This document shows, piece by piece, positions 50,455 through 58,471 of a stretch of 64,000 bases of DNA. Origin of the DNA: Deltaproteobacteria bacterium (GTDB taxonomy: Bacteria > Myxococcota_C > UBA6777); NCBI GenBank assembly GCA_006226375.1, contig SBHC01000048.1, positions 1 to 64,000 on the forward strand. The letters run 5' to 3'. Position 1 is the first letter of the stretch, and each line of letters starts with the position of its first letter. The translations under genes and the position numbers were made by a program. The notes beneath the pieces are model-generated. The model saw nothing but the letters and a program-made list of their open reading frames with translations, did not search any database and had not been told where the DNA came from.

Positions 50455-51678
50455 ATGAACAACAACGACTCCAAGTCTCTCTTCACGTTTTTTCGTGACA
50501 TCCTTCGGTGGTCTACACAAGGAAGCCTTCGCTATCACATGTGGATGGGTTGCTTAACTTTTGTTATGGCCTTCGGAGCGTTTGCCTACATTCACCAGGT
50601 CCGGCACGGTTTGGGCGTGACCGGAATGAATGACTACGTAAATTGGGGTCTTTACATCTCCAACTTTACTTTTCTGGTGGGGATCGCCGCTGCTGCTGTC
50701 ATGTTGGTGTTGCCAGCGTACATCCTCCACGACGTGGACTTTTCACGAGCCGTCTTAATTGGCGAAGGCCTCGCTGTCACCGCGCTGTTGATGTGTCTGG
50801 CTTTTGTTACCGTGGATCTGGGAGGGCCTCATCGAATCTGGCACATGATGCCTGTCGTGGGCTACTTCAACTGGCCGATGTCTATGTTGGCCTGGGATGT
50901 GATTGTTCTCAACGGCTATCTCATGCTCAACCTGCTCATCCCTTTTTACATCTTGTACAGTCATTACAAAGGGAAGAAGCCCGATCCCAAAAAGTATCTA
51001 CCTTTTGTCATCTTGTCCGTCTTTTGGGCCGTTAGCATTCACATGGTCACTGCGTTTTTGTACGCTGGGCTGCCCAGCCGACCGTATTGGAACAACGCGC
51101 TGTTGGGCCCACGCTTCCTGGCTTCTGCTTTTGCGGGCGGTCCTGCTTTGATGATTGTGATTCTCTCCTTCATTCACGAGCACACTGCTTTTAAAATCGG
51201 CTCCCAAACCATTCGAAAGCTGGCTCTCATTGTCACTATCGCAGCACAAATCAACTTGGTGATGTTAGGGTCTGAGTTATTCAAAGAGTTTTATTCTCCC
51301 ACTCATCACAGCGCGAGTGCGACGTATTTGTTCTTTGGACTCAAGGGTTATAACTCCCTCGTTCCTGTGATATGGACAGCTATCTTTCTCAATGTAATTG
51401 CGACTCTGTTGTTTACGTTTCATCGCACCCGACAAAACAAGTCCACCTTGCTTCTCGCTAGCCTCCTTTTGTTTGTCGCGATATGGCTAGAAAAAGGGAT
51501 GGGGCTTGTTGTTCCTGGGTTCATCCCATCGCCCCTTGGAGAGATTGTAGAGTATTTTCCTTCTTGGGTTGAAATCGCTGTCACAGGGGGGATATGGGCC
51601 ATGGGATGCTTTGTCTTCACCCTGCTGATTAAAGCAGCTCTACACATTGAGTTGCAATACGATGCTGCCTCAAAGTGA
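50455..51678 (+). CDS. NrfD/PsrC-type quinol oxidase membrane subunit
   Basis: A 407-residue polytopic protein from ATG 50455 (AGGAAA upstream; GTG immediately before). About ten helices; typical elements are YVNWGLYISNFTFLVGIAAAA, LTVALLMCLA-like helix, DLGGPHRIWHMM, YFNWPMSMLAWDVIVLNGYL and SFIHEHTAFKIG. NrfD-like proteins oxidise quinol and hand electrons to a ferredoxin subunit, as in Nrf, Psr, Qrc and alternative complex III. With the gene just upstream it forms a quinol dehydrogenase that replaces NapC or NapGH for Nap. It is the last core gene of the nap operon. Confidence 0.9.
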   Translation: MNNNDSKSLFTFFRDILRWSTQGSLRYHMWMGCLTFVMAFGAFAYIHQVRHGLGVTGMNDYVNWGLYISNFTFLVGIAAAAVMLVLPAYILHDVDFSRAVLIGEGLAVTALLMCLAFVTVDLGGPHRIWHMMPVVGYFNWPMSMLAWDVIVLNGYLMLNLLIPFYILYSHYKGKKPDPKKYLPFVILSVFWAVSIHMVTAFLYAGLPSRPYWNNALLGPRFLASAFAGGPALMIVILSFIHEHTAFKIGSQTIRKLALIVTIAAQINLVMLGSELFKEFYSPTHHSASATYLFFGLKGYNSLVPVIWTAIFLNVIATLLFTFHRTRQNKSTLLLASLLLFVAIWLEKGMGLVVPGFIPSPLGEIVEYFPSWVEIAVTGGIWAMGCFVFTLLIKAALHIELQYDAASK

Positions 51679-51682
51679 TAGC

Positions 51683-51696
51683 TTGATCTAGCTCAA
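51683..51696. promoter_or_regulatory. FNR/DNR-type box upstream of the porin gene
   Basis: TTGAT-CTAG-CTCAA, one mismatch to consensus. It is 118 nt upstream of the porin ATG 51814. A likely -10 (TATATT, 51754-51759) is too far downstream for class II activation. Confidence 0.4.
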
Positions 51697-51731
51697 ATTC
51701 TAGCTTGACCCATCCATAGCTTCTCTTCCAA

Positions 51732-51763
51732 AGAATAGCTATTCTCAGTGGACTATATTGTCT
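51732..51763 (+). promoter_or_regulatory. Palindrome and -10 region of the porin gene
   Basis: AGAATAGCTATTCT (51732-51745) is a perfect 14-bp palindrome. GGACTATATTGTCT (51750-51763) follows, contains a -10-like TATATT, and resembles AGACTTTATTGTCT upstream of nirK. It is a candidate regulator site plus promoter. Confidence 0.4.
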
Positions 51764-51813
51764 GTTATGAGTCGCCAAATTCCTGTTTGCGGGGATTTAT
51801 GGAGGGTTTTGTT

Positions 51814-53121
51814 ATGAGAAGCGTCAGTCAGGGTTTTCTGTTCAGATGGCTTGTTGTCTGGAGCGTGGGGTTTGTATGTTGCTTGTATTCCTTGGAGAGT
51901 AAAGCCAAGCCCGGACAAGTTGCTCGTTGGGATTGGGGGAAGGGGAAGGCGAAGGTCTGGTTTTTGGGGCAATATCGACCCCGGCTGGAAGTGTTCCAGA
52001 ACCGAGACTTTCTGTCACCTGATAGTAACCGGCCTGGAACTCCCAAAGACTCGGTGTTTATCAGCCATCGGGCGAGGTTGTCAGTTGGTGCGTTAATGTT
52101 TCAACGTGTCAAAGTGTTTTTGCAGGTACAGGATGTCCGACGGTGGGGCTCTGAGACCAACACCCTTACAGACTTTAGCGCCGACGGATTTGACCTTCAT
52201 CAGGGGTATTCCGAGATTAAGTTGGTGGATGCATTGTCTCTCAAAGTGGGGCGAATGGAGCTCAACTACGATGGCCAGCGGTTGATTGGTGCGGTGGGAT
52301 GGTTGCAGCAAGCGAGATCCTTTGATGGTGTGCTTGTTCGTTACGAGCCCAAGGCCTTTCAACTTCACGCGTTCTACATGCATCTTTCGGAACAGGGTGC
52401 ACCCGAAGATGACTCCCACATGGCTGCGGCTTGGTTTCGTTACCGGGGGTTGTCTGCCTTCGCTCCTACGTTGTTTTACATTCTGGACCACAACGCTCCG
52501 GCGAAGAGGCTTCGCCATACGTTGGGAACGACAATCCAGGGTGCGATCCAAGGTTTTCAGTACGGGGCCGAGTTCTTTCTGCAACTCGGAAATGTGGGAG
52601 AAGGAGACTCTGCAACAGATATCTTTGCTTACATGCTAGCGTTATCGGCCAAGTATCAGCTTTCTGTGAAAACAAAGCCCTCATTTCGTGTGTTCGCAGA
52701 GTTTCTCTCCGGTGACGCTGACACTGCTGATCGAACCGATCGGGTCTTTGATACATTGTTTGCAACCAACCATAAGTTTTATGGCCTTGTCGATTTGTTC
52801 CTCAATATTCCAATTCACACAGGACGTCGTGGGCTTATGGACTTTGGATTGACCTTTGCGATGAAGCCAGCCCAAGGACTTTCGCTGCTTGCTTCGTTTC
52901 ATTATTTTCGACTGTTTACTCCGACGCAAAACAACAGCGGAGATGCTGTGCAAGAGCTTGGTCCTGAAGTGGACTTCGTTGTCAAATACAGTATGTTTCA
53001 AGGCCATGTTGTGTTAGCTGGAGGGTATGGTTTTGTGATCCCGATGGAGGGGTTTCAGGCGCTTGGGCGAGGAAACTCTGTGGAACACTGGGCCTTTCTT
53101 CAACTGGACACAAAGTTTTAG
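51814..53121 (+). CDS. Outer-membrane porin with alginate-export domain
   Basis: A 435-residue protein from ATG 51814 (GGAGGG upstream), with a signal peptide (FRWLVVWSVGFVCCLYSLESKA). The barrel shows the alginate_export pattern: YRPRLEVFQNRDF, FISHRARLSVGALM, VFLQVQDVRRWG, QGYSEIKL, LKVGRMELNYDGQRLIGAVG and RSFDGVLVRYE. It ends in LDTKF with a terminal aromatic. AlgE-type barrels are anion-selective, and paralogues occur beside denitrification genes, possibly for nitrate or nitrite entry. Its stop overlaps that of the convergent Rrf2 gene. Confidence 0.8.
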   Translation: MRSVSQGFLFRWLVVWSVGFVCCLYSLESKAKPGQVARWDWGKGKAKVWFLGQYRPRLEVFQNRDFLSPDSNRPGTPKDSVFISHRARLSVGALMFQRVKVFLQVQDVRRWGSETNTLTDFSADGFDLHQGYSEIKLVDALSLKVGRMELNYDGQRLIGAVGWLQQARSFDGVLVRYEPKAFQLHAFYMHLSEQGAPEDDSHMAAAWFRYRGLSAFAPTLFYILDHNAPAKRLRHTLGTTIQGAIQGFQYGAEFFLQLGNVGEGDSATDIFAYMLALSAKYQLSVKTKPSFRVFAEFLSGDADTADRTDRVFDTLFATNHKFYGLVDLFLNIPIHTGRRGLMDFGLTFAMKPAQGLSLLASFHYFRLFTPTQNNSGDAVQELGPEVDFVVKYSMFQGHVVLAGGYGFVIPMEGFQALGRGNSVEHWAFLQLDTKF

Positions 53122-53561
53122 GTGGGGTCGTGGCCGTCGTCTTTCACAGGAAGAGGCAGGTTGTGATCGTAAATTTCTTGGAGCGTTGTGGTCTTGGCCC
53201 ATTCCAAAAAACAGTCACGAAACGAGACCCAAGAGACGTGAAGAGGACAAGGGTTCTGACCGCTACATTGCTTCCATCCAAAGACACAAAACTCGGAGAA
53301 ACCCGGTGACTTTATCGCTTCAAGCACTTCGAACAGGGTGATGTCTCCGTGAGACTTGGCCAAAGAGAAACCTCCGTGGTGCCCCTTTTGTGAGTAAACC
53401 AGCTCTCCTTCCACCAACTTCCTCATAATCTTGTTGAGGTAGTGGTTGGGTACTCCTGTGGCTTCGGATAGATCTCGTGAAGAAACCCGAGCACCTGGCT
53501 CTTGCAAAGCCAGCTGAGCCATAGCCCTCACTGCATAGAGATCTGTTTGGTTCAGTAACAT
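53118..53561 (-). CDS. Rrf2-family Fe-S transcription regulator (NsrR-like), paralogue 2
   Basis: A 147-residue protein from ATG 53561 (MLLNQTDLYAVRAMAQLAL). The helix-turn-helix continues with ATGVPNHYLNKIMRKL and SQKGHHGGFSLA. Cluster cysteines lie in C-x6-C-x5-C (CVFGWKQCSGQNPCPLH), the same arrangement and flanks (FGWxxCSGxNPCPxH) as the regulator at 30339. It probably senses NO or iron-sulfur status and controls nap, nnrS or nor. It overlaps the porin gene tail-to-tail. A perfect 7-bp dyad lies 34 nt upstream. Confidence 0.87.
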   Translation of the reverse strand: MLLNQTDLYAVRAMAQLALQEPGARVSSRDLSEATGVPNHYLNKIMRKLVEGELVYSQKGHHGGFSLAKSHGDITLFEVLEAIKSPGFSEFCVFGWKQCSGQNPCPLHVSWVSFRDCFLEWAKTTTLQEIYDHNLPLPVKDDGHDPT

Positions 53562-53594
53562 GGACTTCGCACGTTCCTTTTGGTGCAAAAAAAG

Positions 53595-53614
53595 ACAACA
53601 TATACCAATGTTGT
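53595..53614. promoter_or_regulatory. Perfect dyad upstream of Rrf2 paralogue 2
   Basis: ACAACAT (53595-53601) and ATGTTGT (53608-53614) separated by ATACCA, 34 nt before the Rrf2 start. The word ATATACC is shared with the dyad upstream of Rrf2 paralogue 1. It is a candidate autoregulatory site. Confidence 0.45.
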
Positions 53615-53655
53615 AACTATCTAACTTTTCAACTTGATTTAAGGTATGGCTTCTT

Positions 53656-53669
53656 TTGATCCAGGTCAA
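53656..53669. promoter_or_regulatory. FNR/DNR-type box between rrf2 and nnrS
   Basis: TTGAT-CCAG-GTCAA, identical over 14 bp to the nap box at 44955-44968. It lies in the divergent region, 95 nt upstream of the Rrf2 start and 193 nt upstream of nnrS. No -10 at class II distance was found on either strand. Confidence 0.5.
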
Positions 53670-53861
53670 AGCCTCCAAGCCAAGCTCGTTTTCTGCTTCC
53701 TATGGAACGGGTATTCGTCCGATAAATCAAGGGATAGAATAGTCTGTTGACTCTGCTTTCTTGGAGTGATTCAGGTGTACGGTTGTCAGGTTCTTTTTGA
53801 GAAAGACGTTTTCCTTTCGTGGTTGGTGTGAGGTCTTTGGACCAGCAGTGGGAGAAAAAGA

Positions 53862-55034
53862 ATGAAGAAGGTCAAAGAGTTGCCCATCCTACGAATGGGG
53901 TTCCGTCCTCTGTTTTGGTTGGGGTCGGTCTATTCCATCGTGATGATGGTGTATTGGGTGGGAGGTTTGGAAGGTTGGTGGACCATGAGCGCCAACCTCA
54001 ACCTTGTGAATGTTCACATTCATGAGATGGTGTTCGGCTTTGTCGCAGCGATCGTGGGAGGCTTTTTGCTGACTGCGTCGGCCAACTGGACCCGAACCCG
54101 CGGGCTGCACGGTGGACCTCTGCTTTTGGTGGTGAGTTTCTGGATCCTGGGTCGGGTTGGAATGCTCTTTGTTTTGCTCGGCTTTCATCCCATTTGGATC
54201 TGTCTGGACTTTGCCTTTCTTCCTTCGGTGATGGTCGCGATCGCTCCGTCCCTTTGGAAAGCTCGCAAACCTTCCAACCTGTTTCCTTTGTTGTGGCTGA
54301 CTGTGATGGCAGGTGGGAACATTCTGTTTTTGTTGGATGCGTCTTGGGTTTGGGTGGGGTGGGGGCGTCGTGGGTTGTTCCTCGGGCTCTACGCTGTCGT
54401 GATGTTGATGGTTCTGATTGGAGGGCGGGTGTTGCCGTTCTTCACCAAGAACTTTATCCAGGACCCAGCGATTCGAAAGTGGCCCCTCATGGATGTGTTG
54501 GGGCTGGTGGCCACTGCGGCGTTTGTCTTCACCGCCTTTGTGTTTGGCGAAACCCATCCGATGACAGGAAGTTTCGCCGGAACGGCTGGGGTCATTCATC
54601 TGCTCCGAATGCGGTATTGGGGCACTCTCCGTACCTGGAAAACCCCGATCTTGTGGGTGTTGCACTTGGCGTACTTGTGGGTCGTAGTTGGATTCTTGCT
54701 TCACAGCGCTGCGGTGCGAGGCTGGTTGCCGTGGAGTATGGCAGTCCATGCTTTTACGGTGGGAGGAATGGGCTGCTTTATCCTTGGGATGATCTCTCGG
54801 GTATCGTTGGGACACACTGGGCGTCCCTTGCAGGCAGCACCCATCGTTGTCGCCGCCTACGCGACTCTCTTGGTGGCAGCGGCTGTTCGTGTGCTCACTC
54901 CGCTGCTTCCAGCGGGGGCGTTTCATGTCTGCATTGCAGTCGCGGGAGTCGGGTGGGTGCTGGCGTACGGCTTGTTTGTCGTTGTGTACACGCCGATTCT
55001 TTGGTCGGCCCGTGCTGACGGGAAAGATGGCTAG
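53862..55034 (+). CDS. nnrS: NnrS family heme-copper membrane protein
   Basis: A 390-residue protein with about 12 helices. The start is typical of the family: MGFRPLFWLGSVYSIVMM, VNVHIHEMVFGFVAAIVGGF (conserved His pair), LLTASANWTRTRGLHG, and further on RVLPFFTKNF and MAVHAFTVGGMGCFILGMIS. NnrS binds heme and copper and relieves NO stress; it is expressed with denitrification genes. ATG follows GGGAG. It is divergent from Rrf2 paralogue 2 and convergent with the next gene. Confidence 0.92.
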   Translation: MKKVKELPILRMGFRPLFWLGSVYSIVMMVYWVGGLEGWWTMSANLNLVNVHIHEMVFGFVAAIVGGFLLTASANWTRTRGLHGGPLLLVVSFWILGRVGMLFVLLGFHPIWICLDFAFLPSVMVAIAPSLWKARKPSNLFPLLWLTVMAGGNILFLLDASWVWVGWGRRGLFLGLYAVVMLMVLIGGRVLPFFTKNFIQDPAIRKWPLMDVLGLVATAAFVFTAFVFGETHPMTGSFAGTAGVIHLLRMRYWGTLRTWKTPILWVLHLAYLWVVVGFLLHSAAVRGWLPWSMAVHAFTVGGMGCFILGMISRVSLGHTGRPLQAAPIVVAAYATLLVAAAVRVLTPLLPAGAFHVCIAVAGVGWVLAYGLFVVVYTPILWSARADGKDG

Positions 55035-55039
55035 GTCTG

Positions 55040-55873
55040 TTACGATTGAAACTTTTCGGTCAGCTTGTTGGCCCACTTGAGGTAACGCAGCGGTAACAAC
55101 GAGAGACCAAAGCTCAGGAGCATCACCAACAACAGAACAACCCACCAACCTTGTTGTGACCACCAGGAGAAGTTGGGTCGCAACATCAAGGCTTGAGCGT
55201 GCTTGGTGGAGACCTCGTTCCAACGGTAGGTACCTAGAGTTTTGAGGTAGCTGCGGACGAGAAAGGCTCCTGTGCTGGAACGGTAAAAGTCGGCTCCAAA
55301 GATCCGAAGGACTCTTTTGGGTGAATACCAGATCTGGTTTTCTGCGATGGCCTTGAGTCCGTAGTGATTCTCTGCGGTAACAGGGTATTCTTTGGAACTG
55401 GGAAGCATGGACTGAGCGACCAGACCGAGCGCAAGGACCACCACAGCCCAACACAGCTTAAACACAATACGATCGAACCACCAATCGGGTAGCCAAGAAA
55501 GCCACGTCCACTCGGTGGGTTCAATGCTTTCGTGCTCTGGTAGAGCTTCTACATATTGGATCGGCACGTGGTAGACGTGCTCGAAGCTCTCCCCGAACTG
55601 AATCTCCCCGTTGGAACCCTGCTTGTGTGAAAGGCTTCCCTCCAGGGTTTCTGCCACCAACACCTGTTCGTTGTGTTGGAGGCTGTTGCGAACGTCATCG
55701 TCCCAATCCGAGAACTTGATGACATCCTCACCACCACGGAACAAAAGCCCTTTTTGTCCGTCAAAGACAATCCTTGGGTTGTCAGGTTCTTCTTCTCTGG
55801 CCTGTAGCACCAGCATCATCTCGTTTTCGTTATTAATGAGACACTGGTACCCTTCTACTCTTGCTTGCAACAT
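55040..55873 (-). CDS. Hypothetical two-pass membrane protein
   Basis: A 277-residue protein. The N-terminal 130 residues are soluble and acidic (MLQARVEGYQCLINNENEM), with no recognised domain. Two membrane helices lie near 137-158 (FKLCWAVVVLALGLVAQSM) and 240-262 (WWVVLLLVMLLSFGLSLLPL). The loop between them (about 100 residues) is probably periplasmic. A perfect FNR-type box lies 95 nt upstream, which hints at co-regulation with the denitrification genes. Function unknown. Confidence 0.6.
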   Translation of the reverse strand: MLQARVEGYQCLINNENEMMLVLQAREEEPDNPRIVFDGQKGLLFRGGEDVIKFSDWDDDVRNSLQHNEQVLVAETLEGSLSHKQGSNGEIQFGESFEHVYHVPIQYVEALPEHESIEPTEWTWLSWLPDWWFDRIVFKLCWAVVVLALGLVAQSMLPSSKEYPVTAENHYGLKAIAENQIWYSPKRVLRIFGADFYRSSTGAFLVRSYLKTLGTYRWNEVSTKHAQALMLRPNFSWWSQQGWWVVLLLVMLLSFGLSLLPLRYLKWANKLTEKFQS

Positions 55874-56264
55874 CGTTGCCCCCTAACACCAAATCTACAC
55901 TCCTACAGGTGCTCGATTCCACCACCATCACCTTCTCTTTAGGGTGAAGCATTCTTTCGCGAACGTCTTGATCGAGATCAATTGCTGGATTGATTCTGTA
56001 TGGAGTGATTGACAGGTGCTTTTACAAAAAAGGCTCCCTGCTCAACCCGCTTTAGGAGGAGTGGTCACTAATAGGTTAATGCTTCTTCCATATATTGTTG
56101 TGCGAACTCCTTGAACGGGTTTCTTACATCTATGGGAGTGGTGTATCCGGGGCGAACAGGGTGAGCTATTTTGCACTTGATTGCATATCTGCCCTGTCCA
56201 AACTGTTACTTTTATCGATGTACCATCAAACGACGGTATATCCACAAGCAAGGAGATGTTCGCT
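55874..56264. other. Intergenic region with an FNR-type box
   Basis: About 391 bases between two divergent genes. Besides the FNR-type box (55968-55981) I see no gene, tRNA or clear terminator. A TATGGA near 55999 is a poor -10 candidate on the plus strand. Confidence 0.4.
55968..55981. promoter_or_regulatory. Perfect FNR-type box
   Basis: TTGAT-CGAG-ATCAA matches the FNR consensus TTGAT-N4-ATCAA at all ten positions. It is 95 nt upstream of the membrane-protein gene ending at 55040 and 284 nt upstream of the DUF4189 gene. Confidence 0.5.
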
Positions 56265-56642
56265 ATGCAAAAATGGTTGATGGGCGCATTGTGTTTGGGT
56301 TTGTTTGGATTGATGTTGTGTTCTGGCTTGGAGACTTCAGAAGCTGGCTCATCTCGTTACGGAGCCTTGGCTGTTGATGGTCAACACAAACGATATGGTT
56401 TTTCTTACAACCAGAGCTCTTTATCTTCAGCGATGGAGCGAGCCAAGTCCGAGTGTGGTCGACGATGTTCTGTGGTCCTTACATTTGGTACAGGAATGTG
56501 TGGAGCCTATGCAAGGGGAAGTGGGTCTTCGTATGGTTGGGGCAAAGCCAAATCCAAAAGCGAGGCTCAAAGTCGAGCGATTTCTGAATGCAACAGCAGA
56601 GGTCGCGGATGCTACATCCGATCTTGGGGATGCAACCGTTAG
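56265..56642 (+). CDS. Secreted DUF4189-domain protein
   Basis: A 125-residue protein from ATG 56265 (AAGGAG upstream, 9 nt spacing). Signal peptide MQKWLMGALCLGLFGLMLCS. The mature part matches DUF4189: YGALAVDGQHKRYGFSYNQ, SAMERAKSECGRRCSVVLTF, GTGMCGAYAR, YGWGKAKSKSEAQSRAISEC and GCYIRSWGCN. The conserved Cys probably form disulfides. DUF4189 proteins are small exported proteins of unknown role. Confidence 0.8.
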   Translation: MQKWLMGALCLGLFGLMLCSGLETSEAGSSRYGALAVDGQHKRYGFSYNQSSLSSAMERAKSECGRRCSVVLTFGTGMCGAYARGSGSSYGWGKAKSKSEAQSRAISECNSRGRGCYIRSWGCNR

Positions 56643-56842
56643 GGTTCATCTGTTCAACAATGTCTCTTTTCTTGATAGTTTTCTCCCATCACACTTCCCC
56701 AATGTGAACCATTCTATCTGTCTTTTTTTGCCTTGCGTCTGACCCGAAGGTCCCTTCGCGGCCACTTAATCCTTACAACCTTATGACTACCATCTTTTTT
56801 GATTACATGGCCAACAAGAGCGTGTTTGAGCAAGGAGCCTAC

Positions 56843-58471
56843 ATGCACCAATATCGGACTATGATCCTTAGACTTGCCTGTTTGGCTTTGGGCTTGTTCT
56901 TCGTCATATCATCCCCTCAAGCCCAAGCCCAACGTCGCTCTCGAAAAAAACAGCTTGATTCGTGGGAACGGTGGAAACGAACATTCATTCTCAAGCAGGT
57001 GCCACACTCTGCACAAAGTGTGTTGGTCCGGAGGGCGTACCAAGCTTGTATGTCCTCTTCACAGCCTTCCAGTACCGTTTGTGCTCTGGTGGGAGCTTCT
57101 TATCTAAAAGGGTCGCACAAGAAAGCCCGTTTCCAGATGGCCGCTCGATTTCTCAATAAGGCTTGCAAGCTGCGTGATGGGTGGGGATGTTGGCTTTTGG
57201 CGAAGGCGATGAAGAAGTTATCGTTCCAACGTCGGCGCGTGCGGAGAACGTTCTATCGGGCACGAACTCTTTTGCGACAGCGTTGCTCTTCAAAGCGAGG
57301 GTTCTCCTGCTACATTTGGGGAACCTTCCTTTTGCAGGCAACATCCCGCCAATCCCGATGGAACCAAGTCAAACGTTCCTTCCAACGGGGATGTCGCTCT
57401 GGAGATAAGACTTCTTGCGCATCATTAGGACGTCTAAGTGCTTTGGGCTTGGGAGGTCGAAAGGACCCCTCTCGTGCTGTTAAACTCTTTCGGACGAGCT
57501 GTCAGGCTGGCTCTGCCCTAGGTTGTATGGAACTCGGACTCGCTCTTCTGAAACAGAAACAAACCGATGAAAGTTCCCAAGCTCGTCGCTTGTTGGAGCG
57601 GTCTTGTTCGTTGCATTGGCAGGAAGGTTGCGCGCGTTTGGGGCTGTTGCTCCTCGCAGGTCGATTGGGATCTTCGCAAACTTCAGCCTTCCGCTTTTTG
57701 GGCCGAGGGCTTTCTTATCTTCGCTCGCGTTGCTTAGCACGAGACACCAAAGTTTGCTTGACCTTGGGAACTATGCTGCAACAAGGTCTTGGTACTTCTA
57801 AAGATTGGAAGCAGGCGCAACATTTTTTCGGAGTTGCATGTTCTGTTGGAAGCTCAAAAGCATGCAAACGTCACGCCTTTCTTTATTTTCAACAAGGGGA
57901 GCAGGCTTATCGCAAAAGGAAAGAGTACAAGCGCGCCTATCGTATGTTCTCTCTCGCTTGTCAAAATATGTATCGTCCGGCTTGCAAACGAATGAAGTCG
58001 ATGTTTCGGATCATTCGAGTGGAAAGGAAATGTTTGCTTCACCATGATGAACGGTTTTGCCTCAAGCTTGCTCAAATGTACTGGAAGGGAAATCGAGTTC
58101 TTCAAGACAAAGCTTTGGCACGCTCGCTTTTTTTCAAGGCCTGTGTGCTCGAGAGTGGATATGCTTGTTGGTTTCTTGCAAACCTCAGGGGAGTGTTTGC
58201 CATGTCTCCGTTTCGTCGGAAGCAACTTTACCAGAGGTCGTGTTGGTACGGCTACAAGAAGGCTTGTCGTCCAAGCCTTAAGGCAATGCAGGTGGTGCAG
58301 GTATCCCCGACACAAACGACGAACACGTCTTCCGAAAAAGTGAAAGGTTCCTCTATTCAAGTTGTGATGCCAAGGCTTCGAGGTACTCCTGCAAAACCTC
58401 GTAAGGTTCCTTCCTCAGCATCAGTTCCAACTCGCACATTTGGGAAGGATGATGACGATGACGACGAATAG
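56843..58471 (+). CDS. Secreted Sel1-like repeat protein
   Basis: A 542-residue protein from ATG 56843 (AAGGAG 6 nt upstream); signal peptide ends near SSPQAQAQ. The body is a solenoid of Sel1/TPR-like repeats with paired Cys, for example SGDKTSCASLGRLSALGLGG, SRAVKLFRTSCQAGSALGCM and KQAQHFFGVACSVGSSKACK. Disulfide-stapled Sel1 repeats are typical of exported scaffold proteins (HcpA-like). It overlaps the next lipoprotein by 14 nt, so they are coupled. Confidence 0.8.
   Translation: MHQYRTMILRLACLALGLFFVISSPQAQAQRRSRKKQLDSWERWKRTFILKQVPHSAQSVLVRRAYQACMSSSQPSSTVCALVGASYLKGSHKKARFQMAARFLNKACKLRDGWGCWLLAKAMKKLSFQRRRVRRTFYRARTLLRQRCSSKRGFSCYIWGTFLLQATSRQSRWNQVKRSFQRGCRSGDKTSCASLGRLSALGLGGRKDPSRAVKLFRTSCQAGSALGCMELGLALLKQKQTDESSQARRLLERSCSLHWQEGCARLGLLLLAGRLGSSQTSAFRFLGRGLSYLRSRCLARDTKVCLTLGTMLQQGLGTSKDWKQAQHFFGVACSVGSSKACKRHAFLYFQQGEQAYRKRKEYKRAYRMFSLACQNMYRPACKRMKSMFRIIRVERKCLLHHDERFCLKLAQMYWKGNRVLQDKALARSLFFKACVLESGYACWFLANLRGVFAMSPFRRKQLYQRSCWYGYKKACRPSLKAMQVVQVSPTQTTNTSSEKVKGSSIQVVMPRLRGTPAKPRKVPSSASVPTRTFGKDDDDDDE

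Noticed and set aside
53889-55454. Long minus-strand frame opposite nnrS (521 codons)
   Set aside because: Antisense shadow of nnrS: no ribosome site, His/Gln/Pro-rich nonsense composition, while nnrS is clearly homologous.
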